DNA of 64,000 nucleotides from Paenibacillus marchantiophytorum (lineage in GTDB: Bacteria > Bacillota > Bacilli > Paenibacillales > NBRC-103111): the NCBI RefSeq assembly GCF_014640555.1, contig NZ_BMHE01000020.1:58480-122479 (forward strand), written 5' to 3'. Positions 42,691 to 51,538 of the stretch are shown here, piece by piece (the first letter of the stretch is position 1; each line of letters opens with the position of its first letter). A program made the translations under genes and the position numbers. The notes under the pieces are model-generated. The model ran no database searches. It saw only the letters and a program-made list of their open reading frames with translations, and had not been told where the DNA came from.

Positions 42691-44190
42691 TTAATGACCC
42701 ACCATAATTGGGATTTCGGCACCTTCTGTGGACTCGCCCTCTGCTCTCTTAGGCTTGCGAAGCATAAGTCCAAGCAGACCACCGAGAACTGCGATGCCAA
42801 GCAGAATTAAGAATGTATATCCGAAAGAAGAAGCATACAAATCTAAATCAGGCTTTTGTTTACCTGATTCAACCATAAGATTCTTCATCTTGGTTGTGAA
42901 GATCGTCATTAGAATGGCGATTGCGAAGGACATCATAACTTGCTGCGCGGCATTCGTGAGAGACGTTACACGTCCCACCAAATTCTGCGGCGCCGATTGG
43001 ATCAAATGGTTATTGAGCGGCATCATAAACAGTCCCATTCCAGCTCCTAGCAAGGTAAGCGGCAGGATTACAGCACCTACGCCTGAATCGCCGGAAATAT
43101 TGGACAGTAACAAGGCTGAAATCGTTGTAAGAGCCATCCCAGCTAAAACTAGCGGACGCGCGCCGAAACGATCGGACAATTTACCGCCAATTGGCATGAA
43201 TAATCCGGAAGCCAGCGCTTGCGGAAGCATGATAAGTCCTGTTTTCAATGGACTATAGCCATGGGCTTGTTGTAAATACAGCGGAACAAGGAACATCGTT
43301 CCGAACATCGCAATTTGAGAGATCCATTGCACGATGATCCCTTTGGTAAAATTCCCTGAGCGAAAAACGCGCAGCTCGAGAAGCGGATTCTCACGTCTCA
43401 ATTCCACAATAACGAATAAGATGAGCGCCACAATTCCGATTCCTGAGCCGATCAGGGTATCTGCATCCATCCAAGTGGATTTCCCAGTAATCGGGTCAAT
43501 ACCACCATTAGAAACGCCGTATACTAGCGCTGCAAAGGCAACTGGCCCCAGCAGCATGCCAAGTAAATCCAAGGAGGCAACAGATTGCCGCTGGATATTC
43601 GGCAAGGTACGAATGCCAAGGATAATACCGATGACACCGATAGGCAAATTAATCAGAAAGATCCACTGCCAGCTGTGATATTCAACTAACCAACCTGCAA
43701 CGACGGGTCCAAGAGCTGGTCCCAGCAAAATTGGAATCCCCATCATCCCCATCACGGCCCCAACTTTTCCTGGTGGCGACAGGCGATAGATGAACGCCAT
43801 GGCAATAGGTACAACAACACCGCCACCCAGACCCTGGATGATACGGTAAGTAATCAGCATTTCAACTGTATTAGCCAGCGCACATAAACCAGAACCGATT
43901 GTGAAAAGACCTACCGAGATCAAGAAGATTTTCTTGGCGCCAAATCTGTCTGAGAGCCAGCCCGCTAATGGAATAACCGCCGCTTGAGCCAGCGCATAGC
44001 CAATCACGGTCCATTGCACCAAGGACAAATTCAAGAGATTAAATTCTTCCTGCAGCTTAGGAAGAGCAACGTTTACCGCTGTTCCATCCAAAATGACCAT
44101 GAAAATCCCAACGACAATTGCGACCAGCGGCCCTAATATGCTGCGCATAGAAAATGGGGCGTCTGCTGCAATCGTTTTTTCTGATGACAT
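42691..44190 (-). CDS. DHA2-type drug efflux MFS transporter (EmrB/QacA)
   Basis: A 499-residue, fourteen-helix exporter. It has the DHA2 first-helix motif ILDGTAVNVALP, loop 2-3 GWLSDRFGAKKIFLISVG, motif C GIPILLGPALGPVVAGWLVE, and a second SDRFGARPLVLAG repeat after helix 8. These use the proton gradient to expel lipophilic cations or drugs. The promoter and a palindromic operator lie upstream. No TetR or MarR gene is adjacent, so the repressor would be encoded elsewhere. Confidence 0.92.
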   Translation of the reverse strand: MSSEKTIAADAPFSMRSILGPLVAIVVGIFMVILDGTAVNVALPKLQEEFNLLNLSLVQWTVIGYALAQAAVIPLAGWLSDRFGAKKIFLISVGLFTIGSGLCALANTVEMLITYRIIQGLGGGVVVPIAMAFIYRLSPPGKVGAVMGMMGIPILLGPALGPVVAGWLVEYHSWQWIFLINLPIGVIGIILGIRTLPNIQRQSVASLDLLGMLLGPVAFAALVYGVSNGGIDPITGKSTWMDADTLIGSGIGIVALILFVIVELRRENPLLELRVFRSGNFTKGIIVQWISQIAMFGTMFLVPLYLQQAHGYSPLKTGLIMLPQALASGLFMPIGGKLSDRFGARPLVLAGMALTTISALLLSNISGDSGVGAVILPLTLLGAGMGLFMMPLNNHLIQSAPQNLVGRVTSLTNAAQQVMMSFAIAILMTIFTTKMKNLMVESGKQKPDLDLYASSFGYTFLILLGIAVLGGLLGLMLRKPKRAEGESTEGAEIPIMVGH

Positions 44191-44255
44191 CTAATTCCCT
44201 CCATCCGATTCGAGCATCCTTTGTTTATTGTGCTCTCTCTTGTCTAACTTTTTTT

Positions 44256-44271
44256 ACGGACAATTGTCCGT
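44256..44271. promoter_or_regulatory. Perfect 16-bp palindromic operator of the DHA2 gene
   Basis: ACGGACAATTGTCCGT is its own reverse complement. It lies just downstream of the predicted transcription start (about +6 to +21). A repressor of TetR type, with such symmetric sites, would block transcription here. Confidence 0.7.
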
Positions 44272-44283
44272 ATTACAACACTG

Positions 44284-44312
44284 ATGCTAACCAAATATTG
44301 TTTGTTTGTCAA
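44284..44312 (-). promoter_or_regulatory. Sigma-A promoter of the DHA2 gene
   Basis: On the minus strand TTGACA (44312-44307) is followed after 17 bp by TAGCAT (44289-44284). The -35 is perfect and the -10 matches four of six. Confidence 0.6.
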
Positions 44313-44367
44313 TAGAACGACACGGCTTCACAACCATAGCTTACCATAGTAATACTTGCTTTATTTC

Positions 44368-45294
44368 TTATGGATTGCGAATTTTGGATAAAAGAACACG
44401 CCATCCAGGAGAATGCAGCTTTAAATTATCCGAGTTGGCATAAATCGTTCCAGCTATAATGATGATTACGCCAACTGCCGAAACCCACGTGATCCTTTCT
44501 CCATAAAACAATACCCCGCATGTGAGGGCGATGGTTGGCGAAATATAAAGCCATGTGGCCGGAAAGATCGGGTTCGTTTTGGCGACAAGCCAATAGAACA
44601 GACTATGCCCCACCATGGAACCGATTATGATTAAATATAGAAGCGATCCGATGGCTCGAGGCGTTAACATGCCTCTGACATCTATATGCTCCGTACATAA
44701 AGCCAATGCGAGAAGCAATAAGCCGCCATAGATCATCTGGACGGCATTAAGTGCGATAGGCGATGCTTGCGGGAATTGTTGAATGACTTTTTTCGCATAG
44801 AGAGCGCCACCCCCATAGAAAATTTGCCCCAATATAATAGCGCAACAACCTAGTAACCACATGATATCAGCAGTTACGGTTAGCTGCGGAAGCACGAGTA
44901 GAATGATGCCAACAAACCCAAGAAGACAACCGACAATAGCGTTAGCATTCGCTCTTTGACGCCATACTAGCATTTGCAGCACTAAGATCATCATGGGTGC
45001 TGTAGCCGATAATACGGCAGCGATCCCGGAAGAAACATATTGCTCCGCCCAATACAAGGTTGCAAATGTACCAAATGTCAATCCGATGCCGGTAAGCAGC
45101 ATTTCTTTGTGCAGGAGAAGTTTAAAGCTGGCTTTCTTCCTCCACACCATCCATAGGAACAATAGAAGACCTGCCAGAAAGAAGCGGATTCCCGCTGAGA
45201 AGAATGGTGGCGCCGAGGCGTCGACCCCCACTTTTATCGCCAAAAACGTCGTGCCAAAAATAAGACATATAAGCAAGTAATTAATAATGATCAT
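44368..45294 (-). CDS. EamA-family (DMT) transporter
   Basis: A 308-residue carrier of ten helices in two EamA repeats: NYLLICLIFGTTFLAIKVGV with PPFFSAGIRFFLAGLLLFLW, and the second half LLGCCAIILGQIFYGGGALY. DMT carriers usually export amino acids or metabolites. It is transcribed away from a MocR-type regulator across a 115-bp promoter region, a common pairing in which the regulator controls the transporter. The substrate is unknown; an amine or B6-type compound would suit a PLP-binding regulator. Confidence 0.87.
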   Translation of the reverse strand: MIIINYLLICLIFGTTFLAIKVGVDASAPPFFSAGIRFFLAGLLLFLWMVWRKKASFKLLLHKEMLLTGIGLTFGTFATLYWAEQYVSSGIAAVLSATAPMMILVLQMLVWRQRANANAIVGCLLGFVGIILLVLPQLTVTADIMWLLGCCAIILGQIFYGGGALYAKKVIQQFPQASPIALNAVQMIYGGLLLLALALCTEHIDVRGMLTPRAIGSLLYLIIIGSMVGHSLFYWLVAKTNPIFPATWLYISPTIALTCGVLFYGERITWVSAVGVIIIIAGTIYANSDNLKLHSPGWRVLLSKIRNP

Positions 45295-45336
45295 GGATGC
45301 TCCCCCTTTTGCTCTGTATTATACAAGGCCTCGAAT

Positions 45337-45364
45337 AGAACAGATGCAAGATGACAGAACAGAT
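45337..45364. promoter_or_regulatory. Direct-repeat operator between EamA and MocR genes
   Basis: AGAACAGAT occurs at 45337-45345 and again at 45356-45364, 19 bp apart, about two helical turns. MocR-type regulators such as GabR and PdxR bind direct repeats in their divergent promoters. A TATAAT for the plus gene is at 45380-45385 and one for the minus gene at 45323-45318, so both would be affected. Confidence 0.55.
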
Positions 45365-45409
45365 CATTCGCTTTTGCTATATAATAAAAACAGAAAGGGA
45401 GAACGCGTG

Positions 45410-46837
45410 ATGATACTACATACACAATCTTGGACAGATACAAACAAATTGCTTTTTAAACAAGCCTACGCCCATATCGTTGCCCGAATCGAGCGCGGAG
45501 AGTTGAAAGCTCATGACAAGCTGCCTTCGATTCGAATGCTCGCCCAGGAGCTCCAAATCCACCGGTTAACGGTTTTCCGGGCCTACCAACTTCTGAAGGA
45601 ACATGAGAAAGTGTATGTCAAAGAGAAATCAGGTTACTATGTACACCCTGGCTTTATGGAATCTGACCTGCCCGAGCAGACTGACAGAAGCCCTGTCCCT
45701 TCTTCCGGCTTTTTGAGCAACGCTTTGTCCGAAATTCAGCAGATACCGGTTATCTATCAATTCTCGCAATCGCTGATCGATCCCAATTTGCTGCCCAATC
45801 TGTTTCTATCTGAATATGTGAAGAAAGTTTTCGACATTTATCCGAAATTAATGGGCACCTACTCCACTGCTCAAGGCGATGAGGAACTTCGTGCGTTTCT
45901 TTGCAGCTATATGAAGCAGCACCATCGCATTGAATTGACTGAGAGCGATCTATTGATAACAACAGGCGGGCAGCAGGCGATTGACTTAATCTGCAGGGTC
46001 TATGTCAGGTCGATGGATCATATTTTGGTAGAAAGACCCACCTACAGCGCAGCGCTTGACATATTCCGGCAACAGGGAGCGCGATTCATCTCGGTGGATA
46101 TTCACCCTGACGGCTATGATTTGGCCAACATTGAAATGCTGATGAAACAGTACCGACCTCGCATTTTCTATATGAATCCTACTTTCCATAATCCAACAGG
46201 GTTCACGGTTCCCGCTGCTCAACGCAAGCAATTAGTCGAACTGGCTGAACGTTATCGCTGTTTACTGATTGAAGATGATGCGATTCACGAAATGTATTTT
46301 GACCAGCCGCCTCCTGAGCCTATTTTCTCTTATGACACCGATGGTTGGGTTGTGTATCTTCGCAGCTTCAGCAAATATGTAGCGCCCGGACTCCGTATTT
46401 GTGCTGTCATGGGGCGTCCTTCAGTCATCAAACCACTCACTACCGCAAAATCATTGGCTGATAATGGCACCCCTCTGGTTAACCAGAAAATTTTCTTGCA
46501 TTACTTCGACTCCGAGCGAATAAGAACACATTTGGATAAACTGCGTATCGCGCTTCAAATAAGAAAAGAAATTGTGGAGCAGGAATTAGCTGGCACTGGA
46601 TGGACTTGGATCAGTCCAAAAGGCGGTTTTAATCTATGGTTAAAGCTGCCCGAGAGCATACCGATGGAAGAATTCTTGAACGAAAGTATCCGGCAATCGA
46701 TTTCCTTTGTACCCGGACTAATCTGTGATCCGCTTAGAGAAATGCGTTCTTGGATTCGTTTAAGCTATTCCTTCGTCAATGAGGACCAATTGCGGGAAGG
46801 CGTCAGACGACTCGTTGCTCTTTCTCGCAAATATTAG
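45410..46837 (+). CDS. MocR/PdxR-type regulator (GntR helix-turn-helix plus aminotransferase domain)
   Basis: A 475-residue regulator. The N-terminal winged helix is YAHIVARIERGELKAHDKLP, SIRMLAQELQIHRLTVFRAY. From about residue 110 on it has a fold-type I aminotransferase domain: ITTGGQQAIDLICRVYV, YMNPTFHNPTGF, IEDDAIHEMYFD and YLRSFSKYVAPGLRIC (PLP Lys in SFSK). PLP-binding regulators of this class sense PLP, GABA, taurine or similar amines. The start is ATG 45410 (GGGAG upstream); the in-frame ATG at 45287 lies inside the opposing EamA gene. It probably controls the divergent EamA gene and itself. Confidence 0.9.
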   Translation: MILHTQSWTDTNKLLFKQAYAHIVARIERGELKAHDKLPSIRMLAQELQIHRLTVFRAYQLLKEHEKVYVKEKSGYYVHPGFMESDLPEQTDRSPVPSSGFLSNALSEIQQIPVIYQFSQSLIDPNLLPNLFLSEYVKKVFDIYPKLMGTYSTAQGDEELRAFLCSYMKQHHRIELTESDLLITTGGQQAIDLICRVYVRSMDHILVERPTYSAALDIFRQQGARFISVDIHPDGYDLANIEMLMKQYRPRIFYMNPTFHNPTGFTVPAAQRKQLVELAERYRCLLIEDDAIHEMYFDQPPPEPIFSYDTDGWVVYLRSFSKYVAPGLRICAVMGRPSVIKPLTTAKSLADNGTPLVNQKIFLHYFDSERIRTHLDKLRIALQIRKEIVEQELAGTGWTWISPKGGFNLWLKLPESIPMEEFLNESIRQSISFVPGLICDPLREMRSWIRLSYSFVNEDQLREGVRRLVALSRKY

Positions 46838-46876
46838 CAGGGGAGAGAACGTCTCCTCTGAGGGACCGTAGTGAGG

Positions 46877-47112
46877 CTATTTCCCCACACCCCAGAGCAA
46901 GGTAACCACTGCAAATAAAGAAGTTGCGGCAATAACGATAGATGTATCGGCTAATCCAAGCCCCCAATTATAGCTAACTAATGCCACTGCATCGAGAATC
47001 CCCACCTGCATGCGGCCAATCCAAACCGTCCCCCCCCCCCAAGCACAGCTTGCGGATAGCGAAGTCCGAAGAACGCCGCCCCCAACAAAAGCGCAGCCAG
47101 TATCGCACATAA
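46877..47112 (-). pseudogene. Frameshifted fragment of an EamA-type transporter
   Basis: Below a run of eleven C at 47030-47040 (G on the coding strand) one frame reads IGRMQVGILDAVALVSYNWG, LGLADTSIVIAATSLFAVVT, LLWGVGK and stops, a typical EamA second-half pattern. Above the run the matching hydrophobic helix AILAALLLGAAFFGLRYPQA is in another frame. The homopolymer is thus the likely point of the shift. The N-terminal part of the gene is missing; repeat family A copy 3 begins there at 47117. Confidence 0.6.
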
Positions 47113-47116
47113 CACG

Positions 47117-47340
47117 CCGCCCTGATAGATCAGTCTCCTCTTAGCGGCAAAACCTTGTAAGGGAACTAGAGGACGCTAATTAGGCAAAAAGTAGGGATGC
47201 GTGGGTTATAGCGGAAATACAGGGTCTTATTTCCACGAAAACGTTGAAAATTCCCATGAAACGGCAAAATAGCGACCTGTAGTTCCCCCCTCTCGCGATA
47301 TGCACACTTTTTGCTATAATAGCTGATTGAGGTTCCCTTA
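47117..47340 (+). repeat. Dispersed repeat family A, copy 3
   Basis: It is nearly identical in its first 130 bp to the copy at 35060 (both open CCGCCCTGATAGATCAGTCT) and more diverged later. It keeps AGGGAACTA and the 3' TAGTTCCC and GGTTCCCTTA boxes. It directly adjoins the EamA remnant and lies before the terminator of the amino-sugar operon. Confidence 0.85.
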
Positions 47341-47382
47341 TCTCTCGCGAGGCCGCTGGGTAACGCCACGATCATTCCTTTT

Positions 47383-47420
47383 AAAAAAAGCCTCTTAACC
47401 GAGGTTTCGGTTAAGAGGCT
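47383..47420 (-). terminator. Terminator of the amino-sugar operon
   Basis: A perfect 14-bp stem, AGCCTCTTAACCGA with TCGGTTAAGAGGCT, has a 4-nt loop and is followed on the minus strand by TTTTTTT. It starts 7 bp after the last stop codon. Confidence 0.9.
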
Positions 47421-47426
47421 GTTCAT

Positions 47427-48506
47427 TTACGTCAAATAAATGTGTGGATTTTGTTTTTGACACTCTTCGATGACCAACAACTGCTGGCGTACCTGCTGCG
47501 GTGTAATTTCAAGATGAGCCCCTTGTGTCAGCGTCCGATGGAGCATGAGGTACAATTGCTCCGTCATATGGCTCATCGTATCGCGGTCTTCGGCAAGCAC
47601 AAGATTCCAGCTGTCCGAATGCCAAGTCAGTGTTTCGCTGCAATAAGCAGGCAGACCGTTCGCATTCACCAGCGGCTCCTTAATAAGCTTCTGCTCCGGC
47701 GCTTCCTCCGGAACAAAGTATTTCCATTCCAGTTCCTGGCCTGTTCCTTTCAACCCGCCATTCGTGCCTTGGATGTGAAAGGTTTCACGCGGGTACGCAC
47801 ACGTCGAAGAGATTTCCAGATCAATCGTCGGACGCCCCGCTCCACGCATGATCAACTTCACATAATCTTCCGCATCTCCGAAAGTGTTGGCCCGATCCAT
47901 GATACACGTGATGAGCGGCATGGTGTCCGTCCCAAACAATTGCAGCGCTTGATCCAGGGGATGAGGCCCCGTATTCATTAAGCTTCCGCCATTGTTGCTT
48001 TGCAGTGTTTGCCAATCCCACCTGCGGGCGAAGTTGTTCAACGTGAAATTAATCTGCACAATCCTTCCTAAGACGCCCGACTCCATCACTTTGCGAATTT
48101 GCACAAAGGCTGGCTGGTAACGGGATTGTTGAAAGACAGCCAATATTTTCCCATTTCGCTCAGAAGCTTCTATTAATTGGTCCACTTCTTCGGCAGTTTT
48201 GGCAAGCGGCTTTTCGCAAAGCACGTGGAATCCCCGATTCAGCAAGGCAAGGGAAATCGAGAAATGATGGTGGCTCACAGAGGCATTAACAACCAGATCG
48301 AGCTCCTCTCGTTCTACCATTTCCTCCCACGTGGAGTAAGCGGCACAGCCATATTCTTGGCGGGCGAGTGCTTGACGCTCAGGGATGGCATCAGCAACGG
48401 CGACAATCTTGTAGTAATCCGTAATTTGGGCCAGCAAATTTCCATGGATATCGCGACCACTGCGTCCTTGTCCAATAATGCCAATTTTCAATTGTTGATG
48501 GCTCAT
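47427..48506 (-). CDS. Gfo/Idh/MocA-family oxidoreductase
   Basis: A 359-residue NAD(P)-dependent sugar dehydrogenase-like enzyme. The Rossmann start is KIGIIGQGRSGRDIHGNLL, with GCAAYSTWEEMV and HVLCEKPLAKTAEEVDQLI (the EKP motif with the active-site Lys). NNGGSLMNTGPHPLDQALQLF carries the second-domain His/Asp. It acts on a sugar or derivative in the cytoplasm. It is the last of seven genes in the operon; a second member of the family is the second gene. The substrate cannot be read from sequence. Confidence 0.88.
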   Translation of the reverse strand: MSHQQLKIGIIGQGRSGRDIHGNLLAQITDYYKIVAVADAIPERQALARQEYGCAAYSTWEEMVEREELDLVVNASVSHHHFSISLALLNRGFHVLCEKPLAKTAEEVDQLIEASERNGKILAVFQQSRYQPAFVQIRKVMESGVLGRIVQINFTLNNFARRWDWQTLQSNNGGSLMNTGPHPLDQALQLFGTDTMPLITCIMDRANTFGDAEDYVKLIMRGAGRPTIDLEISSTCAYPRETFHIQGTNGGLKGTGQELEWKYFVPEEAPEQKLIKEPLVNANGLPAYCSETLTWHSDSWNLVLAEDRDTMSHMTEQLYLMLHRTLTQGAHLEITPQQVRQQLLVIEECQKQNPHIYLT

Positions 48507-48533
48507 ATGTAAAGACCTCTATTCTAATCAGAT

Positions 48534-49439
48534 TTATGGGAAATTACGAAATGTTTTCTTATACTCGGTCGGCGTGATCCCGGTTCGCTTCTTAAAGGTG
48601 CGAATAAAATGGCTCAAATGATGGAAACCAACCTGAAAACCAATCTGCGTAATCGAGTGCGCATCTCGGCGTATTAGCTCCATAGCCCGCTCGATACGAA
48701 CTTCATTGACGAAATCAATAAACGTCTGCCCCGTTTCCTTCTTGAATACATGACTGAAATAAGCCGGTGCCATATTGGCTAGAAAAGCTCCATGCTCGAG
48801 TGGGATGTCTTGACTATAGTTGTCATTGATATAACGTTTCACTTCATCAATCGGCTGCTGCTCGACGAGTGTCGGTTGTTTAGCCGGTTTTCGTTTGGCC
48901 TTGCGACACTCACGATCGAATAAGATGAGCAGCTTGGCCAGCGTTATCCGGATCGCATATTGATAGCCGAGCTCCCTATGCTCAAACTCATCTTGCATAT
49001 CTTGCAGGAGATGCTCGAACAATATTTGCTTGTTTTTCCCAATATGCAGCCACGGTTGTGGGATTGCTGCGCCCTCGACGTTGTCCTCAGAAGGGTACAG
49101 CAGCGGCCCTAAGGTACCTGAAAAAGGTTTTAATTGTTCAGCTATAAGAAAAGGCAGAAAATCAATTAGCACCAATTCAAACTCTTTGTCTTCGATAGCA
49201 CGGAAACTGTGCTCAAGGCCCGGAGCAATAAGGAAGACGTCACCTCGGCTTACGGTCAATGATTTACCGCGCAACTGGTGATTGCAGACGCCATTAAGCA
49301 CATAAGCGATTTGAACGTAATCGTGAATATGCATAGGCTGCTTAAATAGCTGACTGGAGTAGCGAAATATTTTGAAAGGAAAATCCTGATTCAATTGGGA
49401 CTTGCTTTGCAAATAGGACATGCCATTCCCTTTATCCAT
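48534..49439 (-). CDS. AraC-family regulator with cupin sensor
   Basis: A 301-residue regulator. The N-terminal cupin (AraC arabinose-binding-like) is PMHIHDYVQIAYVLNGVCNH, LTVSRGDVFLIAPGLEHSF. The C-terminal double helix-turn-helix is INDNYSQDIPLEHGAFLANM, AHSITQIGFQVGFHHLSHFI, TFKKRTGITPTEYKK. The start is ATG 49439 with AAGGTGG upstream; an in-frame start at 49499 overlaps the preceding gene. Embedded in the operon, it likely senses a pathway sugar and controls the operon itself. Confidence 0.9.
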   Translation of the reverse strand: MDKGNGMSYLQSKSQLNQDFPFKIFRYSSQLFKQPMHIHDYVQIAYVLNGVCNHQLRGKSLTVSRGDVFLIAPGLEHSFRAIEDKEFELVLIDFLPFLIAEQLKPFSGTLGPLLYPSEDNVEGAAIPQPWLHIGKNKQILFEHLLQDMQDEFEHRELGYQYAIRITLAKLLILFDRECRKAKRKPAKQPTLVEQQPIDEVKRYINDNYSQDIPLEHGAFLANMAPAYFSHVFKKETGQTFIDFVNEVRIERAMELIRRDAHSITQIGFQVGFHHLSHFIRTFKKRTGITPTEYKKTFRNFP

Positions 49440-49483
49440 ATTCCGACCACCTTCCCCGAGCTGATTGACTACCCAAGCATATG

Positions 49484-50341
49484 TTATGCATGTTCCCAAG
49501 ACAACATTTTTTTGACTATTTGAAAATCATGCGCAAGCCGCTCGTAGGCAGGATACGGCGCATGACATTCCAAGGTTATCCATCCGTTATAACCGACTTC
49601 TTTGAGCGCATCGAACATGGGCTGATGATCGGCTGCCCCTTCGCCCAAGCGACTTTGCAGAAAACCCTCTTCTCCGCGATGCGTCAGGTTAAGGAAAGTG
49701 CCCGGTGCTCCAACCTCCGCCACACGAATCTCATCTTTGACATGGACATGGAACAAATGCTTGCCCAGATTCACGATGGAATCCCTGCCATAATCCGTCT
49801 CCGTAATATACATATTACCCGCATCATGAATCATCCCGACATGGTCATGTTCGATCAGATGCAGCAGTTTCAAGCTGCTGTCTACGGTTTCTACAAGCGA
49901 CTGATTGTGAATTTCCAGCACGAGTTTTATTTGATATTCTTGAGCCGCCTCGGCGCATTTATTCAGCCAGTGAGCCGCTTTGGCATAATGGTAGTCGTGC
50001 GCTAAGAAAGCATTCGGCCCTCCCGGTGCTACTCGAATCATCGATGATCCCAGTTCTCCGCCCATGTCCAACAAACGATTAAAATCGTCAAATGCTTGCT
50101 CACACTCTTGATCGCTCGCTGTCGAGAAGCCGCCCATATAGCCGGCAAGCACCGGGATTTCCAGACCCAAATCCGCTGCTAGCGCCTTGATTCCCTTGAT
50201 CCGCGGAGCACTCGTTGTGGGTGAGAGATGTGGCTCGCGAGCAGCAATCTCGATCCCATCCATGCCCAGCTTTTGGGTCAACTTCATAGCTTCTTGAATG
50301 CTGTGTGCAATAAAAACACCGCTAAATGCCGCAAATTTCAA
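49484..50341 (-). CDS. Sugar phosphate isomerase/epimerase (TIM barrel, AP endonuclease 2 superfamily)
   Basis: A 285-residue enzyme of the xylose-isomerase-like TIM-barrel family. Metal-site segments are KLVLEIHNQSLVETVDSS (Glu), HVGMIHDAGNMYI (His, Asp), LFHVHVKDEI (His, Lys-Asp) and WITLECHAP (Glu). TTG 50341 is the start, with GGAGGAG upstream. Enzymes of this family isomerise or epimerise free keto/aldo sugars and often work with Gfo/Idh/MocA partners, which this operon also has twice. Confidence 0.87.
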   Translation of the reverse strand: MKFAAFSGVFIAHSIQEAMKLTQKLGMDGIEIAAREPHLSPTTSAPRIKGIKALAADLGLEIPVLAGYMGGFSTASDQECEQAFDDFNRLLDMGGELGSSMIRVAPGGPNAFLAHDYHYAKAAHWLNKCAEAAQEYQIKLVLEIHNQSLVETVDSSLKLLHLIEHDHVGMIHDAGNMYITETDYGRDSIVNLGKHLFHVHVKDEIRVAEVGAPGTFLNLTHRGEEGFLQSRLGEGAADHQPMFDALKEVGYNGWITLECHAPYPAYERLAHDFQIVKKMLSWEHA

Positions 50342-50353
50342 AGATAGCTCCTC

Positions 50354-51538
50354 CTAGTGATGAAGTGAATTCCGCTTGAATACACATTCACCTGATTTAA
50401 ACGTTTGTTCCACGCGAAGACGGCTTCCTTCTTTACTGAACAAGACGAAGTCAGCAGGCGCGCCGGGCGACAAACCTGCCGCTGATGATAAGTTCATACA
50501 ACTCGCGGGTCCGAGAGAGGCCATATTCCATGCGTCAGCCAAGCTTGCGATCCCCCGATTCAACAGGTGCTCAATTCCCCAAAGCTGCATTTGCGCGGAA
50601 CCAGCCAGCAATTGCTCATTCTCTGCCATATGCAGCCTACCCTCAGGGGTAAGCACAACGTTACCACCGATATGAGACGTGTACGCGCCTGGCGCCAATC
50701 CGCTGATAGAAACCGCGTCACTGACAAGCACAGCCTTGTCTCCTTTTACTTTAAGCACGACCTTTAAGATTTGATCAGGCAAGTGAAAGCCGTCAGCGAT
50801 CAGGCAGCTCCACAAAGACTCCTGTGCAAGCTGCTCCCAGATGTAATTGGGATGACGCGGCAGGGATAGCTGTGCACCATTCCCCAAGTGGGTAGACATG
50901 CGCGCTCCACACGCGACTGCTTCCTGAATTTGTTCCGATGCTGCAGACGTATGTCCGATCGACACCGTAACGCCGCTTTCCGAGCACCGAAGGATAAAAT
51001 CACCGCTCCCCGGCCATTCCGGGGACAGGGTGAGAAGGCGAATTCTTCCTCCGGCAGCTTCCTGCCAACGGCAGAACAACTCCCATTCCGGAGCCTTGAT
51101 ATACCTTAGGCTATGCGCCCCTCTTGCGCCGTCATGCGGAGAAATGAAGGGACCCTCCAGATGAATGCCTGCGATGCCGGCAGCAGCAACCGGGTCTTCC
51201 TCACAGGCGCGAGCTATCGCTTCCAGACCCTGCGTAATAGCTTCATCGCTGTTCGTTATCAGCGTTGGATAGCTGGTTGTCACACCTTCTCGCCAGAGCA
51301 TTCGGATCACATTGCCGACCAGATCTTCAGGCATCGAACCTTGGTTGAAATCACAGCCTGCATAGCCATTAATTTGCAAGTCGATCAAGCCTGGTGCGAC
51401 TATCGCCAGCTCGGATTTCTCATGCTCCTGCAGAAGGACTGGCTCTATTGACTGGATGAATCCGTTCTCGATATCCATCACAACGGGCTGCTCTGTCGCA
51501 TAATCGATGGCCTTCACTTGCGTCTTAGACAGGTCCAT
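50354..51538 (-). CDS. nagA: N-acetylglucosamine-6-phosphate deacetylase
   Basis: A 394-residue amidohydrolase. Features: IVAPGLIDLQINGYAGCDFN, the metal Glu in GIHLEGPFISPHDGARGAH, VSIGHTSAASE and MSTHLGNGAQ (metal His), and AVLVSDAVSISGLAPG with the catalytic Asp. The third block is divergent: NagA usually has THLFNAM, here THLGNGA. It removes acetate from GlcNAc-6-P before NagB. The start is ATG 51538, overlapping the nagB-like gene by 14 bp; ATG 51556 is further inside. The divergence leaves open a related substrate. Confidence 0.85.
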   Translation of the reverse strand: MDLSKTQVKAIDYATEQPVVMDIENGFIQSIEPVLLQEHEKSELAIVAPGLIDLQINGYAGCDFNQGSMPEDLVGNVIRMLWREGVTTSYPTLITNSDEAITQGLEAIARACEEDPVAAAGIAGIHLEGPFISPHDGARGAHSLRYIKAPEWELFCRWQEAAGGRIRLLTLSPEWPGSGDFILRCSESGVTVSIGHTSAASEQIQEAVACGARMSTHLGNGAQLSLPRHPNYIWEQLAQESLWSCLIADGFHLPDQILKVVLKVKGDKAVLVSDAVSISGLAPGAYTSHIGGNVVLTPEGRLHMAENEQLLAGSAQMQLWGIEHLLNRGIASLADAWNMASLGPASCMNLSSAAGLSPGAPADFVLFSKEGSRLRVEQTFKSGECVFKRNSLHH

